Source of the DNA: Gammaproteobacteria bacterium
Lineage (GTDB): Bacteria > Pseudomonadota > Gammaproteobacteria > Poriferisulfidales > Poriferisulfidaceae
NCBI GenBank assembly: GCA_028819565.1
Contig: JAPPLD010000027.1
Coordinates: 99,772-163,771, forward strand
Length of the DNA stretch: 64,000 nucleotides
Direction: 5' to 3'
Positions within the stretch are counted from its first letter, which is position 1; every line of letters starts with the position of its first letter. Shown here in pieces: positions 12,621 through 22,536 of the stretch. Under the pieces are notes generated by a model that worked only from the letters and a program-made list of their open reading frames with translations, had not been told where the DNA came from and ran no database searches. Both the position numbers and the translations under genes were made by a program.

Positions 12621-13691
12621 ATGAAGGGAATAGACGTCATGGTTTTGGCTGTTGAGAGTTTACAAGCTTTGTTCAGTCGCAATCCAGAAATTAAAGTCGA
12701 CAAGATCGACACTGAGACACTCGTCGGCGGCAGCAACCGCCGTGTGGACCTGCTTCTGTCGATTCGTGCCTTCGACCACCGCTACAAGATCGTTTGTGAA
12801 GTGAAAAGCAACGGCGAGCCGCGACATGCGCACTATGCCGCACTGCAACTCCACGATGTCCTCGCCCACATGGACACCGCTGCATTGCCCGTTCTAATCG
12901 CTCCTTTTCTCTCGGAAAAGTCCCGCAAGATCTGCAACGAATACGGCATCAACTATCTTGACCTTCATGGGAATGCACTCTTCAAGGCCCCCGGCCTCTT
13001 AATTGACGTCAGCGTCCCAGGGCGGCCTGCCTCAGAGAAACGGGCTCTGAAGTCGCTGTTTAGTCCGAAGGCGGCAGAAATCCTACACATCATGCTCAGT
13101 GATTCGAAGCGTGCATGGCGGGTGGCAGAACTCGCCAAGGAAGCGGAATCCAGCCTCGGCCAGGTCAGCAACGTCCGCAAACTGTTATTGGAACGAAAGT
13201 GGGCAAAGATCGGGGGCGACGGTATGGTCCTTGCCGACCCTGATTCACTGCTAGACGCATGGCGTGAAATCTATGTTCCTCCCTCCGGTAACGTGGAAAA
13301 ATTTTATACCTACCATCACGGATTGGCTTTCGAAAATCTAACCAAGGAAATCTTCTCGAAACTGGAGTTTGATCAGCAAGCCACTCTTGCTTCTTTTTCG
13401 GCCGCACTTTGGATCGCGCCTTACGCTCGGACAGGCACCCACTATTTCTATGCCAGCAGGGAGGGTGCCACTCGAATCAAAGATGTGCTCGACACATCCC
13501 TTGTAGAAAAGGGAGAAAACGTTGAGATTGTCGTTTTGAAGAATCGCGATTTTCTTACTAACACGATTGAACCTGTACCAGGAGTGATCTGCACGAATCC
13601 CGTTCAAACCTATCTCGACCTTTGGGTTTCTGGAGATCGCGGAAGGGAAGCGGCCGAGCACTTGAGACGAGAAGTCCTGACGTGGCAATAA
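12621..13691 (+). CDS. AbiEi-like type IV TA component with winged-helix domain and a PD-(D/E)XK-like N-terminal motif
   Basis: RRVDLLLSIRAFDHRYKIVCEVKSNGE (D...ExK) followed by wHTH (RAWRVAELAKEAESSLGQVSNVRKLLLERKW); overlaps the nucleotidyltransferase gene. Confidence 0.65.
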   Translation: MKGIDVMVLAVESLQALFSRNPEIKVDKIDTETLVGGSNRRVDLLLSIRAFDHRYKIVCEVKSNGEPRHAHYAALQLHDVLAHMDTAALPVLIAPFLSEKSRKICNEYGINYLDLHGNALFKAPGLLIDVSVPGRPASEKRALKSLFSPKAAEILHIMLSDSKRAWRVAELAKEAESSLGQVSNVRKLLLERKWAKIGGDGMVLADPDSLLDAWREIYVPPSGNVEKFYTYHHGLAFENLTKEIFSKLEFDQQATLASFSAALWIAPYARTGTHYFYASREGATRIKDVLDTSLVEKGENVEIVVLKNRDFLTNTIEPVPGVICTNPVQTYLDLWVSGDRGREAAEHLRREVLTWQ

Positions 13692-14569
13692 AACGCCATG
13701 GCCCCCACGACGGCGAACCGCGGTCAGCGGCCGACTATGACGACCGCATAACCGAAGCGGTGAAATCCGTTCTTGTCGAGATCGGACAGATCCTCGGTAG
13801 TTTTAGGGGTAAATTTGTGGTTATCGGAGGCGTGGTTCCCTCACTGCTTCTCGACAATGAAGACATGCCCCATATCGGAACGGTTGATGTCGACTTGGAT
13901 CTCAATCCCGAAGCACTCGGAGGCGGAGAATATGCGGAATTGGTTGCCGCCCTGATTGAACATGGCTATATCCAGGATAAAAGACGAGCAAAGTTCCAAC
14001 TCGTGCGGCGGGTCCAGCCAGAAGACGGCGGCACACCTATCAGCATCGTTGTTGATTTCCTGATGCCAAGAGATGCTGACATCGTGAGAAATCGGTATCC
14101 ATTAATCGACGGCTTCGCCGCCCAAGGAGCCAGTGGTGCCGGACTCGCCCTCCAGTTTTTCGAGATGGTTGACATTGGTGGCCTCATGCCCGAAGGCGGC
14201 ATCAATCGTGTCCGCATTGCCGTGGCATCCATTCCCGCTTTTCTTGTAATGAAAGGCTTCGCGCTCGGTAATCGGCTCAAGACGAAAGATGCCTATGACA
14301 TCTACTACTGTGTCCGCAATTATCCGGGCGGTCCCCACATGCTGGCCAAAGCCTGTAGACCATTGCTGGAGCATGAAGATGGGAGAAACAGTTATACGAC
14401 CATCGGCGAGAAGTTTGAAACGATTGACAGTTTTGGACCGACTTCGGTAAGGAAGTTCGTCGAGGGGACCCGTGCATTGCAAAGCAGGACACCCGATCAG
14501 TGGCAACAGGATGCATTCGGGCAAATTAATGCCTGGCTACGTGCCCTTGGCTTGAGAAATCGGGATTGA
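13682..14569 (+). CDS. AbiEii-like nucleotidyltransferase
   Basis: GTG start overlapping the upstream stop; KFVVIGGVVPSLLLDNEDMPHIGTVDVDLDLNP (GG...DxD nucleotidyltransferase signature). Confidence 0.7.
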   Translation: MAIKRHGPHDGEPRSAADYDDRITEAVKSVLVEIGQILGSFRGKFVVIGGVVPSLLLDNEDMPHIGTVDVDLDLNPEALGGGEYAELVAALIEHGYIQDKRRAKFQLVRRVQPEDGGTPISIVVDFLMPRDADIVRNRYPLIDGFAAQGASGAGLALQFFEMVDIGGLMPEGGINRVRIAVASIPAFLVMKGFALGNRLKTKDAYDIYYCVRNYPGGPHMLAKACRPLLEHEDGRNSYTTIGEKFETIDSFGPTSVRKFVEGTRALQSRTPDQWQQDAFGQINAWLRALGLRNRD

Positions 14570-14603
14570 AAAAATTGACGCATCACGAATCAAAGTCTGA
14601 TCA

Positions 14604-14885
14604 TTATTTTCGTCTGAAGGCTAATCTGGCATATTCGCGGAGGACGCGATTGATCTCAGTTTGGTATCCCCGTCCCCCAGGCGAATTTGCCTTGAACCAC
14701 GCAATGACATCGGCATCCAACCTCAGCGTGATCTGCTGCTTCACCGGCCGATACAGCAACCCGCGCTTGGCGCCGGACCAATCGAGAATCTCAGGGATAT
14801 CGCTCGTATCAATCTTTTCTTCGGCAAGGGCTGCAATTTCCCTCCTTTGTTGTTTGGCAAATTTTTCAGAAGCTTTCTTCTTCAT
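14604..14885 (-). CDS. BrnA-like antitoxin (orphan)
   Basis: DTSDIPEILDWSGAKRGLLYRPVKQQITLRLDADVIAWFKANSPGGRGYQTEINRVLREY. Confidence 0.8.
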   Translation of the reverse strand: MKKKASEKFAKQQRREIAALAEEKIDTSDIPEILDWSGAKRGLLYRPVKQQITLRLDADVIAWFKANSPGGRGYQTEINRVLREYARLAFRRK

Positions 14886-15105
14886 AGTGTTTTGCTTGTG
14901 GTCTATGTTTTTCAGATCCTGACAACCCGATCATTTATGTGGTTACATTAACATAACTACAATTTCGGGCCGCGCCAGCTCCAGAAGGTACACCATCAAC
15001 GCAAGTATTAGGTGCAAAGCACCTTTGCGAACAACCCAAGAACCGGCAAAATTCCCGCTAAAAGGCTATAATGGCCTCCCCGCGACAGCTGCCCGACTTC
15101 TGGCG

Positions 15106-15594
15106 TTGGAACTCGCACTAAAACAACGGCTCCTCGGCGCCGTTTTGCTCATTCTCATTGGGGTTCTGGTGATCCCGATGCTACTCGACACGCAGCGTCC
15201 CGACCTGGTTCGGCCGCTGCAGGATGTCGCCGCGCCGAAGGAACTGGTCTTCACCCACCAGACGTTTCCCGCCGACATGAACGTGCCGGAGGCCCAGACC
15301 ATACCCGGCCCGGACGCCGGGGAACCCGCGGATCTGGCGCCGAAAGACAAGTGGTATGTCCAAGTCGGCCGGTTTCGGAACGCCACCAAGGCCACCGAAA
15401 TCCGAGACACCATGCGCGAGGCGGGCTATCGCACCAACCTGTTCGCGAAGGAAACGTCCGACGGCAAGACCCACCAGCGGATCTGGGTCGGCCCCTATCC
15501 CAGCCAGCAGGCAGCTGAACACGTGCTGAAAGGCATCAAGGCCAAGAAGAACCTCACCGAAGTGCACCAGGGCTGGGTCGTCCGGCAGCCATGA
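15106..15594 (+). CDS. dedD: DedD-like SPOR-domain protein (start uncertain)
   Basis: LKQRLLGAVLLILIGVLVIPMLLD TM segment plus SPOR domain (KWYVQVGRFRNATKA...RIWVGPYPSQQAAE); located before cvpA-purF. Confidence 0.82.
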   Translation: MELALKQRLLGAVLLILIGVLVIPMLLDTQRPDLVRPLQDVAAPKELVFTHQTFPADMNVPEAQTIPGPDAGEPADLAPKDKWYVQVGRFRNATKATEIRDTMREAGYRTNLFAKETSDGKTHQRIWVGPYPSQQAAEHVLKGIKAKKNLTEVHQGWVVRQP

Positions 15595-16208
15595 CCATTC
15601 TCGGCGCCACCCTGGTTGACGTGGTGATCGCATTGATCATCCTGATCTCCGGCATCCTGAGCTGGCTGCGCGGTTTCGCCGAGGAGCTGGTCACCATCCT
15701 GGCCTGGGTGGTGGGACTCATCGTGGCCTTCCAATTCGCCGGGTTCGGTGCGCAGTTCGTGCCCGAACTGTTCGATGAGGTCACCCTGGGCGAGCGCACC
15801 TACGGCCTCACCGAGTTTCACGCGCCGGTCGCCGGGATCGTGCTGTTCCTCCTCACCTTTGTCGTGGTATCGCAGTTGCACCGGCTGTTCACCCGGATGT
15901 CCAAGGACAAGAACAGCGGCGTCCTGCAGCGCAGCGACCGGGTCATGGGGTTCCTGTTCGGGCTGCTGCGCGGCAGCCTGCTGGTACTGGTGCTGGTGCT
16001 GATCGCCGGCACCACCGCGATTCCCGAAGCAGGGTTCTGGGGAGAGTCAACGCTGATTCCCTACTTCGTCGAAGCCGCCCAGCAGGTCATCGAGTGGATG
16101 CCCGAGGACTGGCAGGACCTATTCCATTACCCGGAATCTTCCGAAACACTTGCCGAGACGGTTTCTGAGACGGTTTCCGAGACAATCTCGGAGGTGCTCC
16201 CCGAGTAG
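15591..16208 (+). CDS. cvpA: CvpA family colicin V production protein
   Basis: VDVVIALIILISGILSWLRGFAEELVTILAWVVGL; directly before purF. Confidence 0.92.
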   Translation: MTILGATLVDVVIALIILISGILSWLRGFAEELVTILAWVVGLIVAFQFAGFGAQFVPELFDEVTLGERTYGLTEFHAPVAGIVLFLLTFVVVSQLHRLFTRMSKDKNSGVLQRSDRVMGFLFGLLRGSLLVLVLVLIAGTTAIPEAGFWGESTLIPYFVEAAQQVIEWMPEDWQDLFHYPESSETLAETVSETVSETISEVLPE

Positions 16209-16213
16209 TCATC

Positions 16214-17710
16214 ATGTGTGGATTAATCGGCATTGTCAGCCATCGGCCCGTCGCGCAGGACCTGCATGAAGGGTTGAACGTACTGCAGCACCGGGGCCAG
16301 GACGCCGCGGGGCTGACCACCTACGACCGCGAGGGGCGACTGCACCAACTGCGGGGCAACGGTTTGGTCCGCGACGTGTTCCACGGCAAAAAACTGCTGC
16401 GCCTGCGTGGCGAAGCCGGCATCGGCCACCTGCGCTATCCCACCGCCGGGACGGAAAAGTCCGAAGAAGCGCAGCCGCTTTACGTCAACTCCCCTTACGG
16501 CATCGCGCTGGGACACAACGGGAACCTAATGAACACCGAAGCGCTGCGCAAGGAACTGTTCCGCGAAGACCGGCGCCACATCAATACGGAATCCGACTCC
16601 GAGATCCTGCTCAACGTCCTCGCGCACGAACTGCTGGCCCGGCCCGAATCGACCACGCGCGACCCGAAGGAACTGTTTCAGGCCGTTCGGGGAGTCAACC
16701 GTCGCTGCATCGGCGCGTACGCGGCAGTGTGCCTGATCGCCGACTGGGGGGTCCTGGCGTTTCGTGATCCCTACGGCATCCGCCCGCTGGTGTACGGCAC
16801 CCGGGACACCGACGAAGGACCCGAACACATCGTCGCCTCCGAGAGCGTGGCGCTGGATATGCTGGGCTTTACCCTGGAGCGTGACCTCGCGCCCGGCGAG
16901 GCCCTGTTCATCAGCCTGGACGGCACGGTGCACAGCGAAATCTGCGGAAGCCGGGAAACCTATGCGCCCTGCATCTTCGAGTACGTCTACTTCGCCCGGC
17001 CGGATTCGGTGATGAACGGGGTTTCCGTGCAACGCTCGCGGATGCGCATGGGCAAGCGCCTGGCGAACAAGATCCTTCGGGAGTGGCCCGATCATGATAT
17101 CGACGTGGTCATCCCGATCCCCGACACCAGCCGCACCGCGGCGCTGGAGATGGCCTACCGGCTGAACCGCCCCTACCGCGAGGGTTTCATCAAGAATCGC
17201 TACATCGGCCGGACTTTCATCATGCCCGAGGCGCAGGTCCGCCGTCAGTCCGTGCGGCGCAAGCTCAACCCGATTCGCAACGAATACGAAGGCACCAACG
17301 TCCTGCTGGTCGACGATTCGATCGTGCGCGGCACCACATCGCGCGAAATCGTACAGATGGCACGGGATGCCGGAGCCAGAAAGGTCTATTTCTGCTCCGC
17401 CTCGCCGCCGATCCGCTACCCCAACATCTACGGCATCGACATGCCGAGTGCTGAGGAACTGATCGCACACGGGCGCGACATTTCCGAAGTGTGCGAGGCC
17501 ATCGGCGCCGACCGCCTGATCTATCAAGACCTGCCAGACCTGATCGCCGCGGTTCAGGACGGAAACCCCGAACTCCAGAATTTCGACTGCTCCGTGTTTA
17601 CCGGGGATTACGTGACCGGCGTACCGGACGGCTACCTGGACGAACTGGCCTTGCGCCGCCGTTCCGGAACCGACACTCGAGACCCAAGCCCCCAAAACCG
17701 GGCAGCCTGA
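16214..17710 (+). CDS. purF: Amidophosphoribosyltransferase
   Basis: MCGLIGIVSHRPVAQDLHEGLNVLQHRGQDAAG...VLLVDDSIVRGTTSREIVQ. Confidence 0.98.
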   Translation: MCGLIGIVSHRPVAQDLHEGLNVLQHRGQDAAGLTTYDREGRLHQLRGNGLVRDVFHGKKLLRLRGEAGIGHLRYPTAGTEKSEEAQPLYVNSPYGIALGHNGNLMNTEALRKELFREDRRHINTESDSEILLNVLAHELLARPESTTRDPKELFQAVRGVNRRCIGAYAAVCLIADWGVLAFRDPYGIRPLVYGTRDTDEGPEHIVASESVALDMLGFTLERDLAPGEALFISLDGTVHSEICGSRETYAPCIFEYVYFARPDSVMNGVSVQRSRMRMGKRLANKILREWPDHDIDVVIPIPDTSRTAALEMAYRLNRPYREGFIKNRYIGRTFIMPEAQVRRQSVRRKLNPIRNEYEGTNVLLVDDSIVRGTTSREIVQMARDAGARKVYFCSASPPIRYPNIYGIDMPSAEELIAHGRDISEVCEAIGADRLIYQDLPDLIAAVQDGNPELQNFDCSVFTGDYVTGVPDGYLDELALRRRSGTDTRDPSPQNRAA

Positions 17711-17714
17711 GGCC

Positions 17715-18287
17715 ATGTGCCCTGCCCTGCCTCCTGTGGCCGATCCCACGGCCGAAGACCTGGCACGGGCGGCGGAGGCACGTCAACGCTTCCCGCAATG
17801 CCAATCCCGACCGATGTGCTTGGTCAGCATTCGTGAACAGGCCCTGCACCTGCTCGAGGAGAATCAAGTGATCCGTTCCTGGCCCGTTTCGACCTCCCGC
17901 TACGGCATCGGCGGGCAGAACGACAGCATGAAGACCCCGACCGGCGCGCATCGGATCGCGGAGCGCATCGGCGACGATGCCGCCTTGCATACGGTTTTCA
18001 AGGGCCGGGTCGCCCAGGAGGAAGCGGCCGAAATCGAGACGGAGCCACGTGCGACCGGCCGCGAATGCATCGCGACACGCATCCTGTGGCTGGACGGGCT
18101 CGAACCCGGCGTCAACAAGGACGGGGACATGGACTCCTACCAACGTTACATCTACATCCACGGAACCCACGAAGAAGGGCTGATCGGCCAGGCTGCCTCG
18201 ATCGGCTGCGTCCGCATGCGCGGCGCCGATGTGATTGAATTGTTCGATCGGGTATCCGTCGACACGCTGGTGCTGATCCTGCCATGA
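17715..18287 (+). CDS. L,D-transpeptidase (YkuD family)
   Basis: YIHGTHEEGLIGQAASIGCVRM active-site signature. Confidence 0.85.
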   Translation: MCPALPPVADPTAEDLARAAEARQRFPQCQSRPMCLVSIREQALHLLEENQVIRSWPVSTSRYGIGGQNDSMKTPTGAHRIAERIGDDAALHTVFKGRVAQEEAAEIETEPRATGRECIATRILWLDGLEPGVNKDGDMDSYQRYIYIHGTHEEGLIGQAASIGCVRMRGADVIELFDRVSVDTLVLILP

Positions 18288-19519
18288 ACGCTGATTCGCT
18301 ACTTCAGGAAATTCTGGAGGCCTCCCTAGCCCGGGTGCGCGGCACGGAAGCCGTGGCCCAATGGCTGGATCGTCACCCGGAGGTCGAATACGATCATGTG
18401 ATCGCGTTCGGAAAGGCGGCATCGGCGATGACCCTCGGTGCGCTGCGTGCACGGCCGGCACCCCGGCGCGGGCTGGTCATCACCAAACACGGTCACCTGG
18501 ACGACGAACTGAGCAGTTCCCCACAGATCGAATGCGTCGAGTCCGACCACCCGGTGCCGGGAGAAGCCAGCCTCCGGGCCGGCCAGCGGCTGGTGGAGTT
18601 TCTGGGCGAGGCCCCTGCCGATGCCCGCTTCCTTGCGCTGATTTCAGGCGGTGCCTCCAGCCTGGTCGAGGTGCTGGCACCCAACCTGGACCTACAGGGG
18701 CTAAGCAAACTGACCGAGCGGCTGCTGGCCGAGGGGTTGGCCATCACCGAGATGAACGCCGTACGTCGTTCTATCTCCTGCATCAAGGGCGGGCGCCTCG
18801 CGCACTATCTCGATGGACGACCCGCCTGCGCGCTGATGATTTCGGACGTGCCTGGGGACGACCCGGCCGTAATCGGATCCGGTCCGCTGACCGCAGTGCG
18901 CGGTGAAGTCCTGCCCGAGACCTTGTCCGACGGGACTCGCCAGTTAATCGAGAAGGCCGAGCGCATGCCGGTTCCGCCACCCGAGGCCTTCCAACTCCTG
19001 CAAACCCACATCATCGCCACGCTGGAAGACGCCAAGGAAGCGGCAGCATGCCGGGCGGAAGAACTCGGGTTCCCGGTGCATCGACACCTGGAATTCCTGG
19101 AAGATGAAGCCGGGAAGACGGGAGTGGCGCTGGCAGAGTACTTAAAGCAGATAGACACGCCTCCAGGCGTGCACATCTGGGGCGGCGAAACCACCGTCCG
19201 GCTGCCCGAGAACCCGGGGCGGGGCGGGCGCAACCAGCACCTTGCCCTGGCTGCGGCCACGGCGCTGGAAGGCGTCAAGGGCATACGTCTGCTCGCCTGC
19301 GGCACGGACGGCACGGACGGCCCGACCGAAGACGCCGGAGGGGAAGTCGACGGCGGGACGGTGCTGCACGGCCGGGAAGCCGGGCTGGATGCCGAACAGG
19401 CGCTGGCGTGCGCCGATGCCGGAAGCTATCTGGAAGCCGTCAATGCGTTGGTCACCACCGGGCCGACCGGCACCAACGTCATGGACGTGGTGCTGGCGCT
19501 CAAGGGCGCCGCGGCTTGA
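18284..19519 (+). CDS. Glycerate 2-kinase-like (DUF4147/MOFRL)
   Basis: [18 protein letters not shown]...[13 protein letters not shown]...[32 protein letters not shown]. Confidence 0.87.
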   Translation: MNADSLLQEILEASLARVRGTEAVAQWLDRHPEVEYDHVIAFGKAASAMTLGALRARPAPRRGLVITKHGHLDDELSSSPQIECVESDHPVPGEASLRAGQRLVEFLGEAPADARFLALISGGASSLVEVLAPNLDLQGLSKLTERLLAEGLAITEMNAVRRSISCIKGGRLAHYLDGRPACALMISDVPGDDPAVIGSGPLTAVRGEVLPETLSDGTRQLIEKAERMPVPPPEAFQLLQTHIIATLEDAKEAAACRAEELGFPVHRHLEFLEDEAGKTGVALAEYLKQIDTPPGVHIWGGETTVRLPENPGRGGRNQHLALAAATALEGVKGIRLLACGTDGTDGPTEDAGGEVDGGTVLHGREAGLDAEQALACADAGSYLEAVNALVTTGPTGTNVMDVVLALKGAAA

Positions 19520-19796
19520 CTTGGGCGAGCCTATACAATGGCAGGGAATCGGTTCAGCATGGTCGGACCCATCAGGAAAACCTGCGAGATTTCAAAGCTC
19601 GTCGGAACAGGCGAAAGACCCGGCTGGAAATCGCCGGCACCCACGGCAGGCATGCGATGACTCTTTCCTTCTCAACCCACGACGCCCCGGCAGAGGTCTC
19701 CGGGGGTCGTCTGCAGGCGCAGAGCCCCGGCCGAACGGCCGAACCGCCCGGATTCGGCTCGCCCGCCGCCCGCGCTCCCTGGGGGAACTATCCCGG

Positions 19797-21419
19797 ATGA
19801 AACAGGAAAACCAGCCCCACGCCCGGCCGGACAGGCGCGCGCGCCCCGAGGAAGGAGACGGGAGAGAGGGGGTCTGCTTTGTCATCTTTGGGCCGGAGGC
19901 CGGGAAGCCGACCCCGCTGGGCCAGTTCCTGTGCAGGTCCGTCCATGGCCCGGATGGCCCTTTCGAAGGCGCAAAAGGCGAGGCCATCGGTCGCGCCCGC
20001 TGCCATCTCGAAACCGAAAGGCGAACGCTCGTCGCCATCGACACGCCAGATTACGTGCAGTATGTCCGCGCCATGACCGCGGGCGAGGCGCGGGCGGACC
20101 TGGCCGTTTTGCTCGTCAACGCCCGCGAGGGGATTCTGCCCCGGACCCGGCATCACGGCTACCTGGCTTCGCTGATGGGGATTGACCAGGTGGTTCTCGC
20201 CGTCGACCGGATCGACGGGGCCGAGGACGACGAAGGCGCGTTCTCCGCGATCGTCGAGGCGTTCCACGGGCTCGCGGACAGCCTGGGAATCGAACAGCGG
20301 GGCTCCATCCCGATGGCCACGCGAACCGGCGGGAATGTCTTCGAAGCCAGCGGAAACATCCCCTGGTACCGCGGCCCGACTTTCGTCGAAATGATCGAGA
20401 CACTCGAGCTCCGGGCACAGGGCCAGGCCACGAAAGCAACCCCGGTTCCCGAGCCCGCGCACCAGTTTTCCGCCCACATCCTCTGGAAGGATGCGCAACC
20501 GATGCTGCCCGGACGGCACTACGGCGCCCGTTTCCCCGACGCCTCGGCGGTCGTCCACGTCACCGACCTGGTCCGCCAGATCAACCCCGACACCCTGGAG
20601 GGCATGGCCGCCAAGACGCTCGGGACCGGCGAGATCGGGTACTGCAAGCTGATGCTGGATCAATCCCTCCCGCTCGGCGTCTCCGCCGGCCACGACCGGA
20701 CGGGCATGTTCGTGCTGACCGACCGACGCACCGGCGCGGCCGTTGGCGCAGGCATCATCGGGTTCGCGCTGCGCCGGGCGCACAACATCGTCTGGCAGGA
20801 ACTGAAGGTCGACAGGGCGGCCCGCGCACAGGCGCTCGGCCAGCAGCCTTGCGTGCTCTGGATGACCGGCCTGTCCGGCTCCGGCAAGTCGACGATCGCC
20901 GACCGCCTGGAGCAGGAACTCCAGGCGCAAGGGCGGCACACCTATCTCCTGGACGGCGACAACGTCCGGCATGGGCTCAGCAAGGATCTCGGCTTCACCG
21001 ACCACGACCGGATCGAGAACATCCGGCGGGTCCTCGAGGTCTCGAAACTCATGGTCGATGCCGGCCTGATCGTGATCGTCTCCTTCATCTCCCCGTTCCG
21101 GTCGGAACGCCAGATGGTGCGGGACTCGATGGAAGCGGGGCAGTTCCTGGAGATCTTCATTGACACGCCCCTGGAGGTCTGCGAGGCCCGTGACCCGAAA
21201 GGCCTCTACGCGAAGGCCCGCCAGGGCGATCTCGTGAACTTCACCGGGATCGACTCGCCCTACGAGCCCCCGGAGAACCCGGAATTGCGCATCGACACGA
21301 CGGAGCTGGCGGTGGAGCAGGCCGTGGACGAGATCGTGCAGCTGCTGGATTCCCGGATTCACGCGGCGACCCCGACAGCGGAAGGCCCTCCCGGGGCGCA
21401 GCCGACGCACCCGGCGTGA
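19797..21419 (+). CDS. Degenerate CysN-like GTPase domain fused to APS kinase (CysC)
   Basis: N-terminal CysN-like segment without canonical G1/G3/G4 motifs; C-terminal [73 protein letters not shown] is an intact CysC. Confidence 0.88.
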   Translation: MKQENQPHARPDRRARPEEGDGREGVCFVIFGPEAGKPTPLGQFLCRSVHGPDGPFEGAKGEAIGRARCHLETERRTLVAIDTPDYVQYVRAMTAGEARADLAVLLVNAREGILPRTRHHGYLASLMGIDQVVLAVDRIDGAEDDEGAFSAIVEAFHGLADSLGIEQRGSIPMATRTGGNVFEASGNIPWYRGPTFVEMIETLELRAQGQATKATPVPEPAHQFSAHILWKDAQPMLPGRHYGARFPDASAVVHVTDLVRQINPDTLEGMAAKTLGTGEIGYCKLMLDQSLPLGVSAGHDRTGMFVLTDRRTGAAVGAGIIGFALRRAHNIVWQELKVDRAARAQALGQQPCVLWMTGLSGSGKSTIADRLEQELQAQGRHTYLLDGDNVRHGLSKDLGFTDHDRIENIRRVLEVSKLMVDAGLIVIVSFISPFRSERQMVRDSMEAGQFLEIFIDTPLEVCEARDPKGLYAKARQGDLVNFTGIDSPYEPPENPELRIDTTELAVEQAVDEIVQLLDSRIHAATPTAEGPPGAQPTHPA

Positions 21420-21438
21420 CCGGAAAAGGCCTTTTCGA

Positions 21439-22470
21439 ATGAACGAAATTCCTCCTGTCTTCGTGTTCAGCACCGGGCGCTGCGGATCCACGATGGTCTC
21501 GCAGATGCTCAACCGGCATCCGGACATCCTCAGCCTGTCCGAGTTTTTTTCGGCCGTCGGCCTGAGCGCGTTCGCCGGGAAGAAGGTGACGGGCGAGCAC
21601 ATGTGGCGCCTGTACAGCAAGCCCGGGAAACGGGCGGAAATCATCAAGCGGGAGTCCTTCAGCGAACTGCTCTACCCCTTCGACGACCCTGCTTCACGCT
21701 TCGACGCCGCCACCCTACCGCCCATCATGTCGGTCGCGCTGCCCCATCTGACGGACCACTACGAAGCGCTTTACGACGAGCTTGAACGGTTTGTCCACGC
21801 GCAACCCAAGGCCTGGCCCCGCGATCATTACCAGGCGCTGTTCACTTGGCTGGGGGAGCGTTTGGGAAAGAAAGTATGGATCGAACGGCACGGCGGATCC
21901 CTGCTGATGGCCTCCCGGCTACTGCGCCAGTTTCCCGAGGCGCGCGTCATCCATGTGTTTCGTGACGGGCGCGAGACGACCCTGTCCATGAGCCATCACC
22001 CGCCCTTCCGGGTCGCGCTGACCCTGATCCGCCGCGCCCGACGCCGGGGAATCGACCTGTACCGAATCCTCGAAAAAACCCAAAACAGCGACCGGCTGAC
22101 CTGCTGGATGGCAGCCGTGCAGTGGTGGGGCCTGGACCTGGACCGCGCGCTGTCGGAATCGCTGCCCCTGCCCGAATTCGCCGAATTCTGGAGCAACATG
22201 ATCGAAACGGGCCACCGGGCGTTCGGGCATTTCGGGCCGGACCGGCGACTCGACCTGCGTTTCGAGGAGATGCAGGAAGACCCGCAACGCGAGGCGCGGC
22301 GCCTCCTCGAATTCATTTCGCCGGAACTGGGCAACGAGACCTGGCTCGACGAAGTCGCCCGAATCCCCCGTCCGACCCCGTCGAAATTCGCGCAGCTCGG
22401 CCCCGGCATGCAGCAGGCGGTGACCCAGGCCTGTCGCCCAGGGCTGCAACGCCTCGGCTATACGTGTTGA
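21439..22470 (+). CDS. PAPS-dependent sulfotransferase family protein
   Basis: VFVFSTGRCGSTMVSQMLNRHPDILSLSEFF (5'-PSB loop), RVIHVFRDGRETTLSM (3'-phosphate-binding-like region). Confidence 0.85.
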   Translation: MNEIPPVFVFSTGRCGSTMVSQMLNRHPDILSLSEFFSAVGLSAFAGKKVTGEHMWRLYSKPGKRAEIIKRESFSELLYPFDDPASRFDAATLPPIMSVALPHLTDHYEALYDELERFVHAQPKAWPRDHYQALFTWLGERLGKKVWIERHGGSLLMASRLLRQFPEARVIHVFRDGRETTLSMSHHPPFRVALTLIRRARRRGIDLYRILEKTQNSDRLTCWMAAVQWWGLDLDRALSESLPLPEFAEFWSNMIETGHRAFGHFGPDRRLDLRFEEMQEDPQREARRLLEFISPELGNETWLDEVARIPRPTPSKFAQLGPGMQQAVTQACRPGLQRLGYTC

Positions 22471-22536
22471 TCCGCATGCGCGGCGAGTCCCGGCAAGCCC
22501 GGGTACACTGGAGGCGGGATTCGAGGTGAGCGACGC

